From NCBI GenBank assembly GCA_003161195.1, contig PMOV01000125.1, positions 17,545 through 26,468 of the forward strand: DNA of 8,924 nucleotides, in the 5' to 3' direction. The notes beneath the pieces were generated by a model. The model worked only from the letters and a program-made list of their open reading frames with translations. It made no database searches and was not told the DNA's origin. Shown here in pieces: positions 1 through 6,948 of the stretch. This DNA is from Acidobacteriota bacterium. GTDB taxonomy: Bacteria > Acidobacteriota > Terriglobia > Acidiferrales > UBA7541. Within the stretch, counting starts at the first letter, position 1. Each line of letters starts with the position of its first letter. The translations under genes and the position numbers were made by a program.

Positions 1-798
1 CAGACCCGCCGCCCGTACCCCGCGTACGACAGCATTTTCGACGTCGAGAGCGGCGCCAATTCCAGTTTCAATTCGCTGCAGGTCAGCTACCTGAAGCGCA
101 TGAACTCGCATTTTTCGATGCGACTGGCGTACACCTACTCGCATTCGATTGACGATCAGTCGGCCTTCCTGGGCATCGGCGTGGACCCCAATTTCCCGCA
201 GAACAGCCACGATTTCGCTGCTGAACGAGCGGATTCCAGCTTCGATATGCGCCACCGTTTCGTGGCCGCGTATGTCGTCGATCTGCCGCAGGGCAACCTC
301 TTTACCCGCAACACGGAAATTCGCGGCATCATCACCGCGCAAACCGGTCAACCCTTTACGCCGCAGCTGGATTTTGACAACAGCAACACGGGCAACGCCG
401 GAACCGCCAACGAAGCGGGCACCGACCGCCCTGACGTGGTTGGTAGTTGGACCACCGGTTCCTGCCCCAATCCCAGCGGCGGCGCGCCTTTCCCGGTGGG
501 CACGCCTAATTGCTGGTTCAACACTTCGGCCTTCGTGGTCGGTGCGCCGAACACCTACGGCAACGCCGGCCGAAATATCATCCGGGGGCCGGGATACGGC
601 TCCGTCGACCTTTCGGCACTGCGCAACTTCAATTTGACCGAACACTTGCACATGGCTTTTGAAGCGCAGGCTTTCAACCTGTTCAATCGCGCCAATTTCA
701 TGCAGCCGGATAACGTCTTGGAAGACGCCACCTTCGGCAAAATTGGTCAGGCTATGGCGCCCAGACAGATTCAGTTGGCTTTGCGGTTCAGTTTTTAG
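1..798 (+). CDS. TonB-dependent receptor, Oar-like, C-terminal part (5' end outside window)
   Basis: The frame is open from the first base, so the visible 265 residues are the C-terminal end of a larger outer-membrane protein and the real start lies upstream. The residues are beta-barrel: alternating strands such as LAYTYSHSID, the motif DMRHRFVAAYVVDLP, a GPGYGSVDLSALRNF strand, EAQAFNLFNRANF, and a final PRQIQLALRFSF ending in Phe, the usual outer-membrane insertion signal. The same ordered motifs (YTYSxSxD, D-x-R-x-x-FVAxY, EAFNxFN, PRxxQLALxFSF) occur at the end of the next gene, so the two are paralogues. The family is the Oar-like TonB-dependent receptors that Acidobacteriota carry in many copies; substrates are mostly unknown, with saccharides or peptides likely. 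The visible part has only two cysteines (visible residues 155 and 171), probably an extracellular loop disulfide. Confident on family; substrate unknown. Confidence 0.88.
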   Translation, partial: QTRRPYPAYDSIFDVESGANSSFNSLQVSYLKRMNSHFSMRLAYTYSHSIDDQSAFLGIGVDPNFPQNSHDFAAERADSSFDMRHRFVAAYVVDLPQGNLFTRNTEIRGIITAQTGQPFTPQLDFDNSNTGNAGTANEAGTDRPDVVGSWTTGSCPNPSGGAPFPVGTPNCWFNTSAFVVGAPNTYGNAGRNIIRGPGYGSVDLSALRNFNLTEHLHMAFEAQAFNLFNRANFMQPDNVLEDATFGKIGQAMAPRQIQLALRFSF

Positions 799-810
799 AG
801 GCCTACAGGG

Positions 811-816
811 GGGGAG
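811..816 (+). promoter_or_regulatory. Ribosome binding site of second TonB-dependent receptor
   Basis: GGGGAG lies 7 nt before the ATG at 824. It decides the start: the same frame is open upstream with an ATG at 659, but that region is the coding end of the preceding gene, and only the 824 start places a signal peptide at the N-terminus. Confidence 0.7.
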
Positions 817-823
817 TACCAGC

Positions 824-3800
824 ATGCGTCGCGCGCTCTTTATTGCGGTGATCGCTTTATTTGCTGCCGCCGTATCCGTTTGGGCTGGCGTCGGCGCCAG
901 CGTCTCCGGCACCGTGCTTGACGCGCAAAGCTTCCTGGTGCCGAACGCCACCGTCACCCTGCTGAACACCGCCACCAACGTGCAACAAAGCGTGGTTACG
1001 GACGACAACGGCGTGTATTCCTTTCGCGCTCTGGCTGTCGGTACCTACGAACTGCAAGTGGAAAGCGCGGGTTTCCGCCCATACCGCCGCGTTAACATCG
1101 TGGTGGATGCCAACGCCGCGATAATTGTCGACGTAAAGCTGCTCATCGGCAGCCAGGCAGACACCATCACCGTCACGCAGAGCCCCATCAGCGTGGACAC
1201 CGCAAACACGCAACTCGGCGAGGTTATCGCCGGGAGCACCATCGACGCCGTTCCCCTGAACGGCCGCAGCTTCACCGATCTATTGGCGCTACAGCCCGGC
1301 GTCGCTCCGGAAACCACCATCACCGGTTCGTCCGTACAGGCAGCCGGCGCCAGCACCATTAACCCTTCCGGATATCTGAATCCTGGCACCATTTCCATCA
1401 ACGGCCAGCGCGAGTACGCTAACGGCTTCTCCGTCAACGATGCCGACGTCGTCGAGCGTTTTACCATGGGCGCCGCGGTCATTCCGAATCTCGACTCCAT
1501 CTCCGAATTTCGCGTCCTGACTGGCAATTTCAACGCCGAGTACGGCAACTATAGCGGCGGTCGCATCAACGTCGTCACCAAGTCCGGCGCGAATGAATTT
1601 CACGGCAGCGCGTTCGAATTCCTGCGCAACACCGACTTCGACGCCAAAAATTTCTTTTCGTCCGACCGCGGCGCCTTTCAGCAAAATCAGTACGGCGGCA
1701 CCTTCGGCGGCCCGGTGGCAAAGAATAAAATCTTCTTTTACGTCGACTACCAGGGCACCAGTCTCAAGCAGGGCGTGGACACCGGAGACATCGCGGTGCC
1801 TACGGCGCAGGATCGCACCGGCAATCTCAGCGACCTGGCCAGCTCCTTCGTTACCACGGATGCGCTGGGCAACGTCGTTCCCACCAGCGTGAGCGGCCAG
1901 AATTTCGCGAACATTCTCGCGCAGCGACTCGGATACGCCGTCAATGCGGGCGAGCCGTACTACACCCCGGCGTGTAACACCACCATTGCCACCAGTCCCA
2001 CGGGGTGCGTTTTCCCCGGCGCGGTCATCCCCATGAACGCCTGGTCCGTGCCCGCACAAAAATTGTTGCAGTACATCCCGACGCCCAACGTCGGCAACGA
2101 CACCTTCGAGACCTCGTCAGAGGATCTGTTATTGCACGACAAGAAAGGCTCCATCCGCCTGGACGGCAACACGCGCTTCGGCATGCTGTCGAGCTACTAC
2201 TTCATCGACGATTACGCGCTCAACAATCCTTATCCCACGCAGCAGGGCGGCGCAAACGTTCCCGGCTTCAACGCCATGAACATCGGCCGCTCGCAGTTGC
2301 TGACCCTGGGCGATTCAAAGACCATCAATTCGCGCAGCGTCAATGAATTTCACTTCTCCTTCGTGCGCGACGTCAACATCCTCGGCTCTCCCGCGGGCGG
2401 CGTGGGTACTTCGCTGGCGGATCAGGGATTCGTCACGCCGGCCGGCACGCAGAGTATCGTCGCCAATCGCCCGCAATATCAGGGCATCGAAAATACCATC
2501 TTCAATAGCTACACCATCGGCGTGGACATCACCGGCCTCAATCAGTACGACAATACCTGGGAGTTTCGCGACAATTATTCGCGCGTCATCGGCGCGCACA
2601 CCGTGAAGCTTGGCGGCGAATACCTCTACAGCCAGGTCAACGCCTATCCTGACGTGCAATCCAACGGCACCTTCACCTTCGCCGGCACCGAGACGGGCAG
2701 CGACTTTGCCGATTTCCTGCTCGGCATTCCCAGCCGCTTCACGCAGGGCGACGCCCAAGCCTTCTACATGCGCAACAAGTACGGCGCGCTCTTCGCCGAA
2801 GATAGCTGGCGCGTTACGCGGCGCATTACCCTAAACTACGGCTTGCGCTGGGACGTCATCCAGCCGTGGTATGAGAAGTACAACCAGATCCAGACCATCA
2901 TCCCGGGCGAACAATCTGTTGTTTTCCCCGGCGCGCCCGAAGGCCTGGTTTTCCCCACGGACCCTGGCGTCGCCCGCAGCCTGGCGCCCACCCGCTGGAA
3001 CAATTTCTCGCCGCGCCTCGGCATCGCCTACGCGCCCGGTTACCACGAGGGCTTGCTGGGCAAAATTCTTGGCGGTTCCGATAAGACCAGCATCCGCGCC
3101 GGTTTCGGCCGCTTTTTCTCCGCCGTCGAAGGATTCACCGCCGGCGTCATGGCCGGCGACGCGCCCTACGGCCAGACCTACACCAGCCCCGGCTCGCCGC
3201 TCTTCAACGACCCGTACATCACCGCGGCCAACGGTTTCGACAACGGCCAGCGCTTCCCCTTGCAATACCCGCCGCTCAACGCCACCGCCAGCAACCCCAA
3301 CAACAGCGTGAACTGGTCAAACTATCTGCCGATCAACGGACTCCCCGGCTATCAGCCTTCCAACGTCAGCCCGTACACCGAACAATACACGCTTTCTATC
3401 CAGCGGCAATTCGGCAGCAATTCGCTCCTCACCATCGCCTACGTCGGCAGCCAGGCGCATCACCTGATCGTCTTGGAAGAGGCCAACCCCGGCAATCCGG
3501 CCCTTTGCCTCAGCCTCAGCCAAGCCAACCAGGTCGCTCCGGGCAGCGCCACCTGCGGACCTTTCCAGGAGAGCGCCACGTTCTATAGCGCGGCCAATCC
3601 CACCGTGCCCATCAACGGCACGCGCTCCACGCTGGGCTCGAATTTCGGCAGCGTCGATTGGCTCAGCACCATCGGCAATTCCAATTACAACGCCTTGGAA
3701 GTGAGCGTGCGCCACACCACCCGCCGCGCGGAGTTCCTGTTCGGCTACACCTACTCGAAGTCTCTCGATAATTCGAGCAGCCTCTCCGACCAATTGGTGC

Positions 3801-4432
3801 CGGGCTTCCCGCACTTGAGCTACGGCTACTCCGCCTTCGACCTGCGCAACAATTTCGTCGCCAGCTACCGCTACCAGCTGCCCTTTGAAAGCCTCTTCCA
3901 CGCCAATAATCGCCTCACGCAGGGCTGGACCATCTCCGGCATCACGCGCTTCAGCTCCGGCTTCCCGGTCACGTTCCAGAATCCCACGGACAATTCGTTG
4001 CTTGGCACCGAGCCGGACGGCGTGAACTCCTTCACCGCGGACCTGCCGTACGAAACTGCCGGCAATCTCGCCGTCGCCGCCAACAGTCCGCGCAGCACCG
4101 AACCATGCGCCAGCGACCCGACGCAGCAATGCCGCTACTATTTCAATACCAATGTGATCGGCGTGCAGCCTTTGGGCACTCCCGGTAACGTGCCGCGCCG
4201 TTTCTTCTCTGGCCCCGGCGAAAATAATTTTGACCTGGCGCTGCTCAAGGACACACGCATCTCCGAGACTGCCAACCTGCAATTCCGCCTGGAGGCTTTT
4301 AACGCCTTCAACCACGCCCAATTCTTCGGGCCCAACGCCGTTGACGGCAACCTGCTCAGCTCCACCTATGGCCAGGTGATCGCCGCCGCGCCACCGCGCC
4401 TGGTACAGCTGGCCCTGAAGTTTTCGTTCTAG
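824..4432 (+). CDS. TonB-dependent receptor with carboxypeptidase-regulatory-like domain (Oar-like), complete
   Basis: A 1,202-residue outer-membrane transporter expected to import a ligand using TonB/ExbBD energy. Residues 1-21 form a signal peptide (MRRALF, then a hydrophobic core, cleavage likely after VWA). Residues about 25-108 are a carboxypeptidase-regulatory-like beta-sandwich (SGTVLDAQSFLVPNATVTL, GVYSFRALAVGTYELQVESAGF). A TonB-box-like DTITVT follows near 113-118. The plug spans about 120-260 (VPLNGRSFTDLLALQPGV, SISEFRVLTGNFNAEYG, GRINVVTKSGANEFHG), and the barrel runs to the C-terminal LVQLALKFSF. Length and order are normal for the Oar-like family. It starts 25 nt after its paralogue, so the two are probably co-transcribed. 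The ATG at 824 has a ribosome binding site and signal peptide; the longer open frame back to 659 overlaps the upstream gene and is rejected. The protein has exactly six cysteines, as three close pairs (384/395, 895/911, 1095/1103). Ligand not predictable. Confidence 0.93.
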   Translation: MRRALFIAVIALFAAAVSVWAGVGASVSGTVLDAQSFLVPNATVTLLNTATNVQQSVVTDDNGVYSFRALAVGTYELQVESAGFRPYRRVNIVVDANAAIIVDVKLLIGSQADTITVTQSPISVDTANTQLGEVIAGSTIDAVPLNGRSFTDLLALQPGVAPETTITGSSVQAAGASTINPSGYLNPGTISINGQREYANGFSVNDADVVERFTMGAAVIPNLDSISEFRVLTGNFNAEYGNYSGGRINVVTKSGANEFHGSAFEFLRNTDFDAKNFFSSDRGAFQQNQYGGTFGGPVAKNKIFFYVDYQGTSLKQGVDTGDIAVPTAQDRTGNLSDLASSFVTTDALGNVVPTSVSGQNFANILAQRLGYAVNAGEPYYTPACNTTIATSPTGCVFPGAVIPMNAWSVPAQKLLQYIPTPNVGNDTFETSSEDLLLHDKKGSIRLDGNTRFGMLSSYYFIDDYALNNPYPTQQGGANVPGFNAMNIGRSQLLTLGDSKTINSRSVNEFHFSFVRDVNILGSPAGGVGTSLADQGFVTPAGTQSIVANRPQYQGIENTIFNSYTIGVDITGLNQYDNTWEFRDNYSRVIGAHTVKLGGEYLYSQVNAYPDVQSNGTFTFAGTETGSDFADFLLGIPSRFTQGDAQAFYMRNKYGALFAEDSWRVTRRITLNYGLRWDVIQPWYEKYNQIQTIIPGEQSVVFPGAPEGLVFPTDPGVARSLAPTRWNNFSPRLGIAYAPGYHEGLLGKILGGSDKTSIRAGFGRFFSAVEGFTAGVMAGDAPYGQTYTSPGSPLFNDPYITAANGFDNGQRFPLQYPPLNATASNPNNSVNWSNYLPINGLPGYQPSNVSPYTEQYTLSIQRQFGSNSLLTIAYVGSQAHHLIVLEEANPGNPALCLSLSQANQVAPGSATCGPFQESATFYSAANPTVPINGTRSTLGSNFGSVDWLSTIGNSNYNALEVSVRHTTRRAEFLFGYTYSKSLDNSSSLSDQLVPGFPHLSYGYSAFDLRNNFVASYRYQLPFESLFHANNRLTQGWTISGITRFSSGFPVTFQNPTDNSLLGTEPDGVNSFTADLPYETAGNLAVAANSPRSTEPCASDPTQQCRYYFNTNVIGVQPLGTPGNVPRRFFSGPGENNFDLALLKDTRISETANLQFRLEAFNAFNHAQFFGPNAVDGNLLSSTYGQVIAAAPPRLVQLALKFSF

Positions 4433-4489
4433 CCGTAGCTTGCGGCAGACGCTGGTTCTTTTGACTTTGTTGCGGCCGCCTGCTGCCTG

Positions 4490-4506
4490 CCCCGGTGCGA
4501 CCGGGG
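4490..4506 (+). repeat. Short GC hairpin downstream of the receptor gene
   Basis: A perfect 6-bp stem, CCCCGG and CCGGGG, around the 5-nt loop TGCGA, 58 nt past the receptor stop. No T-run follows, so it is at best a weak or factor-dependent transcript end, or an mRNA 3'-end stabiliser. It may also be chance in GC-rich DNA. Confidence 0.3.
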
Positions 4507-4621
4507 AGGCGAGCGCCCCTCGTGGTCCACGCCGACCATCCACCCGCCACAAAACCTCTCGCCTCCGCCTCGCATCCTAAAAAATTGCCGCCGGTTTGCG
4601 ACGCCACGGTGCATTCAGGGC

Positions 4622-4627
4622 TAGAAT
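4622..4627 (+). promoter_or_regulatory. Possible -10 element for the exported 311-aa protein gene
   Basis: TAGAAT matches the sigma-70 -10 consensus at five of six bases and would give a leader of roughly 34 nt before the ATG at 4668. The nearest -35-like hexamer, TTGCGA at 4596-4601, is 20 nt away, longer than optimal, so this is tentative. The 235-nt gap after the receptor gene fits a separate promoter here. Confidence 0.25.
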
Positions 4628-4655
4628 GGAGGAAAAGGAAAATCGTGGTCGGAGC

Positions 4656-4661
4656 AAGGAG
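4656..4661 (+). promoter_or_regulatory. Ribosome binding site of exported 311-aa protein
   Basis: AAGGAG lies 6 nt before the ATG at 4668. It selects this start over the in-frame ATG at 4626, which would add a charged, hydrophilic 14-residue extension ahead of the signal peptide. Confidence 0.7.
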
Positions 4662-4667
4662 CGTGAA

Positions 4668-5603
4668 ATGAGCAGTCGTAATCTTCGTGCGAACTCATCG
4701 GTAATGTTGAGCGGACTCGTCGTGGCATTTACCGGGGCGTTGTTCCTGTTAGGCGCTGTGGCCGCCCGCGCCCAGGAAGTGGGGCCCCTCCCGACGCCGC
4801 CGTCTTCCTCCGCCCCCGCTGCTGCGCCCCCGGTCCATCCACAGGAACGCGCCCCCATCGTCACCCCGCAGGTCGGCTCTCACGTGGACGATACGCCTCC
4901 CGCCATCCCCATCGACCAGATCATCCAGAAATTCGCCGCCCGCGAAGCCGAATTCAAGACCGAGCGCGACAATTACACCTACACGCAAACCTTCGTCATG
5001 CAGACCATCGACGCCGACGGCCAGCCCGACGGCGAATATCGCATGACCAGCGACATCCTCTTCAACCCCGGCGGCAAGCGCTATGAGCACGTCACCGATG
5101 CGCCGCCCCCATCGCTCCAGCGCATCTCCGTCTCCCAGCAGGACCTCGACGACCTCGAGCACGTGCAACCCTTCGTCCTCACCACGCAGGAGCTGCCCAA
5201 GTACGACGTAAAATACGTTGGCCGCCAGCAAGTCGACGAACTAAATACCTATGTGTTTGACGTTGGACCGAAGGTCATCGAGAAAAATCAGCGTTATTTT
5301 CAGGGCCGCATCTGGGTGGAAGATAAGGAATACGGCATCGTCAAAACCGATGGCAAAGCCGTCCCGGACATTAAAAAGCACGGCAGCGAAAACGTTTTCC
5401 CGCGTTTCGAAACTTTCCGCGAAAATATCGAAGGCCACTATTGGTTCCCCACGTACACGCGCTCCAACGACACCCTGCACTTCACCACCGGCGACGTGCG
5501 CATCCACATGACCGTGCGTTACGCCAACTACAAGCGCTTCGGTTCCACCATCAAGATCGGCGAAGCCCACCCCACAACGGACCCGGATAAGCCGCGGCAA
5601 TAA
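4668..5603 (+). CDS. Exported hypothetical protein, possibly LolA-like fold
   Basis: A 311-residue protein. Residues 1-35 form a signal peptide with a long hydrophobic segment (about 12-32) and a likely cleavage site ARA before Gln36, so it should act in the periplasm or outside. Residues about 38-75 are a Pro/Ala-rich flexible linker. The rest is a beta-rich domain: NYTYTQTFVMQTID (about 102-115), GGKRYEHV, YDVKYVGRQQVDELNTYVFDVGP (about 179-201), then RIWVEDKEYGIVKTDGK (about 214-230) and HYWFPTYTRS (about 257-266). Paired strands in which one says what a conversion yields and the next is 'RIWV(D/E)..Y.I(V/L)K' are typical of LolA/LolB/RseB-type lipid-binding half-barrels, so I suggest that fold. 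There is no lipobox cysteine, and the whole protein has no cysteine. It sits between a receptor gene and a small gene whose start is 4 nt after its stop. The gene is certain; its function is not known. Confidence 0.8.
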   Translation: MSSRNLRANSSVMLSGLVVAFTGALFLLGAVAARAQEVGPLPTPPSSSAPAAAPPVHPQERAPIVTPQVGSHVDDTPPAIPIDQIIQKFAAREAEFKTERDNYTYTQTFVMQTIDADGQPDGEYRMTSDILFNPGGKRYEHVTDAPPPSLQRISVSQQDLDDLEHVQPFVLTTQELPKYDVKYVGRQQVDELNTYVFDVGPKVIEKNQRYFQGRIWVEDKEYGIVKTDGKAVPDIKKHGSENVFPRFETFRENIEGHYWFPTYTRSNDTLHFTTGDVRIHMTVRYANYKRFGSTIKIGEAHPTTDPDKPRQ

Positions 5604-5607
5604 GCGT

Positions 5608-5919
5608 GTGAGTTGGGCGGGACAGTCGGTTTACCTGGAGTTGGAAAAACTGTTCAGACTTCCAATAGATTTGGAAACGGACCTCTTGGATACAGCTGAA
5701 ATAGAGGGGCTTATCAGAGCCAACGTGGACAAGACCGTTACCATTGTTGACGCGGATGGCAAGACACAGAATCTGTTGGTGCGCTGTGTGGACGATGAAC
5801 GGTTTGTTTGTGACATCGCCGCCGAAATGACCCGGCCACCGGCGTGCGCTTACTTGGTCCGATTTACCAATGTCCGTGAAGTCCGCGATGCTGAAGAGGG
5901 ACCGGGAAATAATGCTTGA
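5608..5919 (+). CDS. Small hypothetical protein, GTG start, likely translationally coupled
   Basis: A 103-residue acidic protein starting at GTG, only 4 nt after the TAA of the exported-protein gene. No clear ribosome binding site is visible, so reinitiation from the upstream gene is the likely mode of translation. There is no signal peptide or membrane segment, suggesting a cytoplasmic location. An N-terminal helical part (LELEKLFRLPIDLETDLLDTAEIEGLI, given here as a span of residues 10-36) precedes a beta-rich part with KTVTIVDADGK (42-52), LLVRCVDDERFVCDIA (56-71) and CAYLVRFTNVREV (80-92). This second half recalls small acidobacterial proteins with a 'DG ... VDDE ... AYLIxF' pattern, but that is from memory and unverified. 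Hand-counted GC over 5641-5880 is about 50% (121 of 240), against 72% in 5101-5160 of the gene before it, so base use differs from its neighbours. Other starts (TTG 5641) have poorer context. It could be a decayed remnant, though the frame is intact. Confidence 0.55.
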   Translation: MSWAGQSVYLELEKLFRLPIDLETDLLDTAEIEGLIRANVDKTVTIVDADGKTQNLLVRCVDDERFVCDIAAEMTRPPACAYLVRFTNVREVRDAEEGPGNNA

Positions 5920-5967
5920 TGTAAGTGTCGGATGTACCTACACCAGCTCCAAGCCTGCCCGCGTCAG

Positions 5968-6345
5968 CTACCGGTGGCTCAGCCACACAATCGTCACGCC
6001 CAGACACACAATCGCCACGCCCACCCATCGCTGCGTATTTATGCGCTCGCGCAAAAAAACCGCCGCTCCAACTGTCCCCGCCGCATAACTCAGCGCTGTC
6101 ACCGGCACCACGAAACTCACATTCTCAAACGACAACATAGCCAGCAACGAAAAAAACGCCAGCGCCATCATCGCCACGCCCACCCACATCCACGCCACGC
6201 GCAAAGCCTGCAGCACAAATTTCACCAGCGCCAGCGGCCGAAAATCATGCACCTCGCCAATCTGTTTCATGGCGTGTGAGACGCACAACTCCCCACCCGT
6301 CCCGGACACCACCAGCAGCGTCAACAACAGAAATTCCCGCAGCAT
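5968..6345 (-). CDS. EamA/SMR-like half-size transporter, second of a pair
   Basis: A 125-residue integral membrane protein with four predicted helices (about 3-22, 50-71, 75-97, 105-122), the size and layout of one EamA half or a small multidrug resistance (SMR) subunit. Such proteins work as dimers, and this one follows a homologous partner directly: the partner's TAG stop abuts its ATG (TAGATG on the minus strand). GGAG lies 9 nt upstream, inside the partner gene. Motifs: LREFLLL at the start, GGELCVSHAMK at the end of helix 1, WVGVAMMALAFFSLL in helix 2, and RERINTQRWVGVAIVCLGVTIV in helix 4, which matches the EamA C-terminal pattern. Paired half-size EamA proteins such as ArnE/ArnF flip undecaprenyl-linked aminoarabinose. 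Given the nearby sqdB, a lipid-linked sugar or sugar nucleotide substrate is my inference; cation or drug export remains possible. Helix 4 carries a seven-residue near-repeat (GVAIVCL GVTIVWL). Confidence 0.8.
   Translation of the reverse strand: MLREFLLLTLLVVSGTGGELCVSHAMKQIGEVHDFRPLALVKFVLQALRVAWMWVGVAMMALAFFSLLAMLSFENVSFVVPVTALSYAAGTVGAAVFLRERINTQRWVGVAIVCLGVTIVWLSHR
5984..6025 (+). repeat. 21-nt imperfect tandem duplication inside the second EamA-like gene
   Basis: Two adjacent 21-nt units (5984-6004 and 6005-6025) both begin CACACAATCG and differ at three positions. On the coding (minus) strand they encode GVAIVCL followed by GVTIVWL in the last membrane helix. An in-frame duplication is a simple explanation, although repeated Gly/Val/Ile in a helix could also produce it. 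Confidence 0.6.
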
Positions 6346-6762
6346 CTAAACTCGCTCCGTGGTACGCGGCGCCGTATGCCCCACCACAAGGACGCCCACG
6401 CAAATCACCGCGATCCCCAACCAGCGCAGCGGCGTAATCACCTCGCCGAGCAGCAAGTAACTCAGAATGCCGGTCACCGCATACGCCAGCGAAGACGACG
6501 GTTGCACATAGCTATAGTCCGCCCACGTCAAAACCAGCATGTACGCCACAAAGAATGTCAGAAGGGAAGCGACGCCCAGCCAGATATACCCGGAAGAACA
6601 AATGCGCGCCAAGACATGCGGCAGCGCCGACGGTGACCACTCCCGCGCCGACCCCACGTCCTTCATCCCTTTGCCCAGCAGCACATTACCCAGCGGCGAG
6701 AAAATCGCGATGCACGCGATCATCAAATACGTCTTAAGGTGGAAACCTTCCGCTTCCTTCAT
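6346..6762 (-). CDS. EamA/SMR-like half-size transporter, first of a pair
   Basis: A 138-residue membrane protein with four predicted helices (about 11-31, 58-79, 83-106, 112-128), homologous in layout to the gene that follows it. Motifs are NVLLGKGMKDVG at the end of helix 1, IWLGVASLLTFFVAYML in helix 2, ADYSYVQPSSSLAYAVTGILS in helix 3 and LLGEVITPLRWLGIAVICVGVL in helix 4, the EamA C-terminal signature. The pair should form a heterodimer with one continuous path, as in ArnE/ArnF. The ATG at 6762 has no obvious Shine-Dalgarno sequence, and a TAGAAT hexamer ends 6 nt before it, so a leaderless transcript or a later start (Met14) should be kept in mind. It lies 186 nt downstream of sqdB on the same strand, compatible with an operon or with its own promoter. 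Substrate is not shown by sequence. Confidence 0.8.
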   Translation of the reverse strand: MKEAEGFHLKTYLMIACIAIFSPLGNVLLGKGMKDVGSAREWSPSALPHVLARICSSGYIWLGVASLLTFFVAYMLVLTWADYSYVQPSSSLAYAVTGILSYLLLGEVITPLRWLGIAVICVGVLVVGHTAPRTTERV

Positions 6763-6839
6763 AGTTTCATTCTAAGAAAAATGACAACGGGGGCGTAGCG
6801 CGAGGCGCAGTCCCGCAATGGAGTTTGTGCCATGGGTTA

Positions 6840-6866
6840 CCGCGGCGTCGTCCATCTTCGCCGCGG
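6840..6866 (-). repeat. GC-rich inverted repeat between sqdB and the EamA-like pair
   Basis: CCGCGGCG (6840-6847) and CGCCGCGG (6859-6866) are perfect reverse complements around an 11-nt loop, 83 nt downstream of the sqdB stop. There is no T-run on the minus strand after it, so it is not a canonical intrinsic terminator. It could stabilise or attenuate the transcript between sqdB and the transporter genes. The remainder of 6763-6948 shows no convincing gene on either strand. Confidence 0.4.
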
Positions 6867-6948
6867 CGTCTGCGATGCCTGACGCTCATGCGCAGGAAAT
6901 TCGCGGCTTGCCGTCAGTTGGCTTGCTATGCGTTGGTCTGCGAATCCG

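Noticed and set aside
659..823. N-terminal extension of the second receptor back to ATG 659
   Set aside because: It overlaps the coding end of the upstream receptor; the extension is not signal-like and the ATG at 824 has a ribosome binding site and signal peptide.
1289..2059. A 256-codon minus-strand open frame opposite the receptor plug
   Set aside because: Shadow frame: no ribosome binding site or family motif, and it covers conserved plug sequence on the other strand.
3317..4552. A 411-codon open frame on the minus strand opposite the receptor barrel
   Set aside because: It is wholly antisense to a well-supported receptor, has no domain motif, and its Gly/Ala/Glu/Val/Arg-rich make-up is what high-GC antisense frames give.
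5920..5967. Bidirectional terminator at the convergent junction
   Set aside because: Only a weak, mismatched TGTA/TACA pairing is present, with no T-run in either direction.
6763..6948. Possible small peptide on the minus strand downstream of sqdB
   Set aside because: Arg-rich low-complexity translation without ribosome binding site or conservation signal that I can see.
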